Positions 58,263 to 64,000 of a stretch of DNA of 64,000 nt are shown one piece after another. This DNA is from Plumapathes pennacea (Eukaryota > Cnidaria > Anthozoa > Antipatharia > Myriopathidae): contig OZ038468.1 in the NCBI GenBank assembly GCA_964036295.1, positions 13,588,183 through 13,652,182 of the forward strand, read 5' to 3'. A model generated the notes under the pieces. It ran no database searches. It had not been told where the DNA came from and saw only the letters and a list, made by a program, of their open reading frames with translations. A program made the position numbers and the translations under genes. Within the stretch, counting starts at the first letter, position 1; every line of letters begins with the position of its first letter.

Positions 58263-59061
58263 AATAGCCTTGAATCAATGATCTGTGGTCAGGGTGACTG
58301 TGACTTACTGATGGGCTGGATGATTGACTGATTGACTTATCGAGTGACTGACGTACTGAGTGAATGGCCACCAGATTTACTGGCTGCCTGACCAGTTGAT
58401 TGAATGATTGACTGCGGGGAACAGGGTAATGTATTCTGACCAGGAATATCAAAAATATACCAAAATCATAAAGTGACGTAAAAACAAATTCTACCTGAGC
58501 AGATACCTGTAGGATACTTATCGGTATGTGACCAACGAATATCGATCGACTGGCCAAAGTCAAAGGTAGTAAATTAAATGAATTAATAAATCGATGTGAA
58601 TAATAGATCGATAAATGTGAACAAATCAATGATGAAACAGAACAAATGACCCTAAATTGAGAACCACATGGAAGATTTTGGTGGGACCGTTTTACAAATC
58701 TAATAGCCATACCGTTTTCACAACATGTTCCTGTGAATCCAGAGCGACAGATGCATCTACCGTAGCTATAATAAGAAGCAAAACCGCCATTTTTACAACC
58801 AGAGTTGCATCGTCTGGTCTCACGCAATCCATAAGAACAGGATCCACCACACTTCTCTTCGCGGGTCTTTGTTCTGGTGCGTGTCTGTGTACCCAGGCCA
58901 CAGCGAGCCGAGCATGAGCTCCAACTAGACCAGGAACTCACACTACAATCGACACGACATCGCCTTCGCCTGCGCCTGCGTCGCCACCACCAGCCTTCAG
59001 CCTCGTCCGGGATGATGATCAGAAAAAGTATCACAGCGATGAGGAGAACACGGCAAACCAT
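56003..59061 (-). CDS. Tyrosinase gene 4: one TSP1-EGF module + tyrosinase, 472 aa
   Basis: Intact. Exons 59061-58713 (ATG; signal peptide VLLIAVILFLIIIPDEAEG; WWWRRRRRRRR; one TSP1 with SSWSSWSSCSARCGLGTQTR; EGF-like NGGFASYYSYGRCICRSGFT with two extra residues pairs), 58034-57129 (tyrosinase) and 56166-56003 (tail ending VKAIA, TGA). GT-AG junctions, phases 1 and 1, sum 1419 bp. It is closest to gene 2 in promoter, 3' UTR and tail. The arginine run after the signal peptide looks like a proprotein-convertase site. It is the simplest and perhaps ancestral form, with a single module. Confidence 0.87.
56655..56835. mobile_element. Foldback MITE with GGGTTAGG arms, intron 2 of gene 4
   Basis: GGGAATGAGATCAAAGAAGC...GTAGGGTTAGGTTCAGGGTT is mirrored by CCTAACCCTTCGCGACTAGC...TTGAAGTCATTCCC. 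Uninterrupted, unlike the gene 3 copy. Confidence 0.7.
57129..58034 (-). CDS. Tyrosinase gene 4, copper-domain exon
   Basis: 906-bp exon, phase 1 at both ends. Lead ARCQEGRVAYNKCGERCMC; CuA LLTVHRTLF, GIHTKDNF, FLPWHRWF; CuB LHDTVHCVIGG, EFFLHHGFIDKLWADW. All six copper ligands are present. It shares MALRDNLHDTVH and CSIDAASAPEFF with gene 2, against genes 1 and 3 (CSHDSASAPEFF). Confidence 0.9.
58200..58420. repeat. TGAT/TGAC tetranucleotide array, intron 1 of gene 4
   Basis: TTGATTGATTGATTGATTGA followed by interrupted TGACTGA units; the shared feature of intron 1 in genes 1, 3 and 4. Confidence 0.65.
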
Positions 59062-59263
59062 CACTGCGTCGGTTTAGAGAAAACTAGAAAAGAGAAGAGA
59101 CCCACGTGTAAGTGATCCGGCAACGAAACAGATAAATCAATGGAAATTATGAACGAATAAAAAAAAAAAAAAATTGAGGCAGGTTGACCAGCACTTCATA
59201 GAACTGTCTGATTGGTTTGGGTAGAGGTTTAGAATTATATATATATAAATTGTAATGTCTTAC

Positions 59264-59394
59264 CTTTCTTTTGGACAAGAAATCCGTACTCTGAGTGAAG
59301 TTTTTTGTCCAATTAAGCACTGTGTCCACTAACGTTTCTTCTCGAATTCTAACAGCAACTGAGATATTTTATTTCTCCTAACTGTTTATATAAA
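59264..59394 (-). promoter_or_regulatory. TATA box and 5' leader exon of tyrosinase gene 4
   Basis: TTTATATAAA at 59385-59394, then a leader ending at AAAG|GTAAGAC (59264); the acceptor CGCAG lies two bases before ATG 59061, so the intron is 200 bp. Same layout as gene 2. Confidence 0.6.
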
Positions 59395-60409
59395 GGGTTC
59401 CAGCGGAGTGCATTAGAGTGACAATAATTTCAATTATCGCAATTAGTTAAAGGTAAGTGCTTATATTTGGTGTACTGCCAGGTGCGTTAATGTGTCGAAA
59501 GCGAGGTCAGGAAGGCAAAATATTAGTTGGGAGATAAAGCTTTTCGGCTGCACTTGAATACAGCGATGCTATATTTTTATTTTCTGGCATTCTGTCAGGG
59601 TCTTTTTTGCCCTTGCAGTTCTCTCGTTCTCGCTCTCTTCCTTGGTTTTTGTTATACATATATTATTATTCAAATACACGCTGAAACTTGGGTACAATGC
59701 CAATTATGCGTGCTTCAACGGAAGTTTGCTCTCTATTGTTATTCACATGCCGCTGTAAGTTGTGGCTAAATAGAATAAAACAGTGCTTTGAGCTACCGCA
59801 GTAAAAATGGATGACACGAGGAAGTTTGTCGAAACAGCAGTCGACGTGATCTGTTTGAAGGAATGACGGAAGTAACTTAATTTGTATTGAAACAAGACAG
59901 GCCCGTGGCCAGTGCGCTTGTGACGTCATTAGTACAATGAATAGAGACACGCGGGGTCCCGGGAGAGGAACTTTTGTCGTGCGTTTATATGCAAAAGATA
60001 TTATAGCCGAGTCAGTTTTTGCAAATGACGGATCCAAGAGCTCCCTTTATTTTTCTTGCCCTCTTTTCTTCTAATTTCGGTCAAACAGATATTCACGAAA
60101 AAGTGTATTATAATAATTGAGAGAAAACAATTATCGAAGGCCCCGTAGGAATATTCTTCGTTTGCAACAACCCAGTTTTCATTGCTTTCCGATGCACGTG
60201 ACAGTACTTGTGTGACGCTTTCTATACAACCTGGCAACCTTGTTGAGTGAATTTTCAAGCTGACATGTTTTGTGGAGGAACTGTGTTGTCATTTTGTAAT
60301 GGGATTGACTGGGGAATACCCGACATCTTAAGTAGCTGTAAGACAGCGTAATAGCCTTATCTCATCTTCCCAGCGTGTGCATCATGTTCAAGTAGCTGTA
60401 GCACATTAA

Positions 60410-60742
60410 GGCCCCGTCCACACTACGCCGGATAAATTTGAAAACGCAACTTTCACTCTGAAAACGCAAGAAATGTTTTCCGTCCACACTGGAAAACGGA
60501 TAAAATGTTTCCGGGCCCAAATGTATTGTTATTGCTCTACAAAAGTCCCTGACAATCTTTGAAACCACTTGACGTGACCACGTGAGTCAGGGTTTTCGAA
60601 AAGTTCCGTTTTCAAAATGTTTTTCGTCCACACCAAAACGCAAAGCCGGCGTTTTCAAATTTATCCACTTTGAAGAGCGTTTTCCTAACCGTAAGAATAA
60701 AGTTGCGTTTTCAAATTTATCCGGCGTAGTGTGGACGGGGCC
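60410..60742. mobile_element. 333-bp MITE with GGCCCCGTCCACACTA ends and TAA duplication
   Basis: GGCCCCGTCCACACTACGCC and GGCGTAGTGTGGACGGGGCC are perfect inverted ends, continuing through GGATAAATTTGAAAACGCAA. TAA on both sides (60407-60409, 60743-60745). Such GGCCCCGTCCACAC termini are common among invertebrate MITEs. Confidence 0.85.
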
Positions 60743-60745
60743 TAA

Positions 60746-62397
60746 AACATGACACTTCCCATGATGAAATTACTTCGTATGAAAAAGCCATCTCAGACGT
60801 TACGCATCCTACATGTACAAGTCTGATCACTAATATGTTCAAGACTGCTATGCATTAAGCTTTAACGCAAAATTCTGGGTCGATACGAAATTAATCTCTA
60901 TCGGAAGCTGCAGACGTTTGAATACCGTGACAACAAAGGCGTGCATCACGGGCTTGTGGAGCGAACAATTACGGCTCGGATAGTTGGATATCAACCTTGA
61001 AGACTTCGAGGTATTCAGTGACAAATATTCTCGATGTAATCGCCTGCCGGTCTTTCCTGCTTTTGTTAAAGCGGCGTGAGTGAAAGCTAAGTAGCTGATG
61101 ATTCGTGATTCCCCGTTCTATGATATTATGCTCGTGACATTTCATTGACAGATCTTGTATCTTAATCTCGCGTGATATTTGCCTCAATCCTATTAGTAAT
61201 TCAATATCCTCAGACAATAAACAAAGAACCTTTACTGCACGCAAAACGAAGTTAAACGCCGACTGTTCGTATACGCCGCGCGTTACACAAAGCCGCAGAG
61301 TTTCCGACAAAGGGAGACGCTCTGCCCGCAGGAAAAAGTTCAAGTTCTATCAAGTTTCGACACGTCTTCTACTACTTATTCGATGTTCTTTCACACAAAT
61401 ATTGCTCAGAACACAGATACATTGGTTGAAGCGGTATCTTTAATCGAGCATTTGCAAAACACAACCCTTCGTACTTTACGGGGGTCCCGCTGGTAACACA
61501 TCAAGCATTTGTGTACGGCTATTTTCAAGTCTTCCGACGCTTAAAAACAATGCAAGCCAAAATCGCTCTTAAAGTATGGCTTCCGCGATGATCGTTTTGT
61601 TTGGATCAACAACTGAAGGACCGGAATTTTTTTCTATATCCCTTGACAGAGAAAACCCATTGTACTTGGTTCTGTGATTTTGATCTCTGAATACGTCTGA
61701 TCTTGCAATGCCTGTGTTTTAACACATTTTAAAATACAAACGTATCTTAGCACCTCGGTTACTTTTGGCAATCTTCTTTTTGAGCTTCTAGCTTTCTCGC
61801 AGCGATGGTTTAGTGATCCTAATTTTCTCTTTCCATTTCCATCTGTGGCTTTTTTATTGTTTCCATGTTGTTTACATGCACGTTCACGGAACGCATTAGC
61901 ATTGTGAAGTACGTAAGCTCGGGTATAATCATGAACTTTTGACGACTTTGGGACATTCTTTGAAATGTATTCTTGTATTAGTCGCCTGCTTTTCTACTCT
62001 TGTTCAAAATGCGTGAAAGGTAATTCAATGGTACGTGGCTTGTCTCACGACTTCGTCTTGGAGGACTTCGGTTTTCTTTCACATAAACATTTGTGGGAAT
62101 ACAATAAAACTGAGCGAAGCAAGATCTACCAACGGTCACTTTTTCCACAGCCATTTCCCAATTTTCAAATAATAACGCCATCTGTTCCACTGATTGTTTG
62201 ACCTTCATGGCACCGAGCCAAAATGTCGCAACAACAACATAAATGCACGCAGAGTGAAATTTTGATTCCAAACAAAAGTCAGATTTTCTGACGCTTTACT
62301 TGTATCAGCAAGAATAATACAAAGTAAAAGAATACAAAGTACCTTCAAGTTCACCCTCATACTAAACAGTTCCATATAATCCGCTATCAAGCGCTTG
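60746..62397. other. Region with weak, partly duplicated minus-strand ORFs
   Basis: Minus-strand ORFs 61343-60969 and 62271-61978 share CGCCTGC...CTTGTT-type text (about 61035-61080 and 61978-62010) and may be a tandem duplicate. The stretch 61480-61570 resembles 6880-7000 and 62540-62600. No recognisable domain, and splice structure was not solved. Confidence 0.35.
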
Positions 62398-62802
62398 TCA
62401 AGAATCGCCGTCTTTACACAGGTTCTCGTCTTTGTATCTCGAGCGCCTTCGTTCAGCTTGTTCCTTCAAGTTCTCCAGGTTCTGGATATCAGATTCTTCG
62501 TACATTTCTGTACAGTTGTGCATAGTTATGCAGTTCATTGATAAGTTCATTGCATTTGCTTTCATGGCTTTCAATATGGCTTTTGAGGCTGAACGGACCG
62601 ACCCAAGCCAAAACCGCTCAATGAAATTTAGTATGGGTCTACCGCAGCTGGCGTATGCGTTTGTAAGTAAGATGAGCGGTCCATAAAATAATCCACAGAG
62701 CCAACTAAGGCAAGCAACACACAAGTCCACTTCCCACATCTTGCTGTCTTCAAAATGGCGAAACTGCTTGCTCGACAAGTCACGTGATCGCAAAGTCATC
62801 AC
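62398..62802 (-). CDS. Putative small membrane protein (unidentified)
   Basis: An ORF of up to 134 aa ends in TGA; the likely start is the Met at 62739 (MWEVDLCVACLSW), giving 113 aa. A hydrophobic span (about LCVACLSWLCGLFYGPLILL) is followed by an amphipathic, charged tail (ENLKEQAERRRSRYKDE). The upstream region (62750-62870) has ATTTTGAAGACAG and CACGTGAT words shared with the copy at 6.8-7.2 kb. No family recognised; further exons may exist to the left. Confidence 0.35.
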   Translation of the reverse strand: MMTLRSRDLSSKQFRHFEDSKMWEVDLCVACLSWLCGLFYGPLILLTNAYASCGRPILNFIERFWLGSVRSASKAILKAMKANAMNLSMNCITMHNCTEMYEESDIQNLENLKEQAERRRSRYKDENLCKDGDS

Positions 62803-62869
62803 AAATCACATGATAATATCAACCAATCATCGCATGCAGATCTCTAACCCAGAAAAATAAAAAAAAAAA

Positions 62870-63800
62870 AAAATCGCTGCATTTTATAGCTTGTGACGTC
62901 ACAAGCAATAACTGATCAGCAAAGTTGCATCATTCATTATCACTGATAGATTTACGGTACTTGACGAGATAACAAAACCCTTCGGTTAACTTCGTGTTTA
63001 CATGACTGTAGTGGCGACTCAGTGCAGTTGGTTTCGCCTTTTTTACTATAGGAGAAAGTCTAGAAAAATATGTTGGCGCATGGCAGTCACGAGGAAATAA
63101 AACAGAGAAACAAACAGAACTCGACCACGGGCTGATTATGTTCAACAGCTTGTAGTACGTACATACTTCCTGTTCTTAGCCTCAATTCTCGGAAGCGCGA
63201 GGTTCCGTTTGAGCGTGAATTATTTTGATACCGACACGGTCCAGTCCAGACTAGTCAAGCTGAATTTAACAATATGCCCCTCATGCAACATGTGCTTCCG
63301 CCACTTAATTGAGTGAGCCTTATGCAAAAAGTTTAACGCACGTAGGCCCTAAATCGCGACACCGACGACTAAGCTTTAGCAAAAGCACATACTCGAGTCC
63401 GGTTAGGACTGCGCAGTATAAGACAGAAGCTACGCGGCGAGGCAAATCTTTCCTTTGCTATCGTGGGACAGTTCTGCCGCATCACACAGGCGTGCAAACT
63501 TTGCGTTAAAAACTACATGGTACAAATTGCACAAGCTAAGCTTCGTAATAACACGGCAATTCTAGCTTCCTCCATTTCCGTTGTGCTGTCTTGCTCGGTT
63601 CTTGTCTTCTGCTTTGTTGACTTTGAGGCTTTTGTTCGTGACGGACTAAACGGTATTTAAATTATTGAGATTGCGTTAGCTTCTTATAGGGTTTACTCAA
63701 CTGGAAAAGAACGTTGGCAGAGATTACACTTTACACAAAACGTTTTGCATTGCTATAAATAAAAAAATTGAATTATTAAAAGAGAAAATATAAGAAGTGT
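62870..63800. other. Right-end intergenic stretch
   Basis: A plus-strand ORF (63463-63660) and others are short and without motifs. Nothing supportable as a gene. Confidence 0.4.
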
Positions 63801-63804
63801 TTCG

Positions 63805-64000
63805 CCCTCTTACTCCCAAGCTCATATTCTCCGAAACTATTAGGAATAAAGTGTATGAATGATGTACTGAGAGTTGATTGTTCAGTAAGCTTACATCTGA
63901 GCAAGGTGTCAAAAACTACGTAGTTCTCTTTACTGTATATGATATATAATTCTGGTGAGAAACTGAAGGAGAAAACTGAAGTAGATCTCTCTTATGAATG
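63805..64000. mobile_element. TTAACCC-type MITE copy, cut by the window edge
   Basis: CTTACTCCCAAGCTCATATT, AATGATGTACTGAGAGTTGA, CATCTGAGCAAGGTGTC and GAGAAACTGAAGGAGAAAAC match 3197-3404 in order. The right terminus lies outside the window. Confidence 0.6.

Overview
The window looks like nuclear DNA of a cnidarian, most likely an anthozoan such as a stony coral. Genes have many small exons split by introns of 0.1-3 kb. The intergenic DNA is packed with foldback elements and MITEs, a tRNA-derived SINE, LINE 3' ends, a Ty3/Gypsy retrotransposon, and fragments of P-element-like transposase and RecQ-like helicase. Species-level placement is inference.

Left part (1-20 kb), single-copy genes. 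The 5' exons of POLR3C (RNA polymerase III subunit RPC3) run leftward off the window (357-3980, minus). They are divergent from a complete four-exon gene for a type II membrane sulfotransferase of 331 aa (4467-9679, plus). After a gene-poor stretch comes a minus-strand multi-exon gene ending in a MYND zinc finger (12503-19778).

Central and right part (20-59 kb): four tandem minus-strand genes for secreted modular tyrosinases. Each has a first exon coding for a signal peptide, an arginine-rich stretch and one or more modules made of a thrombospondin type 1 (TSP1) repeat plus an EGF-like unit. Next is one phase 1-1 exon with the whole two-copper tyrosinase domain, then a short basic C-terminal exon. 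Module numbers are 1 (gene 1, broken by a SINE), 4 (gene 2, open, 709 aa), 8 (gene 3, 1-bp deletion in module 7) and 1 (gene 4, open, 472 aa). Matching promoters, spacers and LINE remnants show that the array arose by duplication of a two-gene unit: genes 1+2 (about 20.4-35.0 kb) and genes 3+4 (about 42.7-59.8 kb). Later insertions can be read as paralogous filled and empty sites.

Between the two units lie the 5' exons of an unidentified gene (36963-37276) and, about 0.4 kb upstream of its ATG, a full-length Ty3/Gypsy element (37662-42341) with identical 165-bp LTRs, a 5-bp target duplication and an uninterrupted gag-pol ORF. The last 4 kb hold a TAA-flanked MITE and a weakly supported small family of membrane-protein-like exons.

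The most interesting content is the tyrosinase array. Secreted copper oxidases carry a variable number of adhesive or matrix-type modules, with 243-bp and 249-bp units that have been amplified separately in different paralogues.
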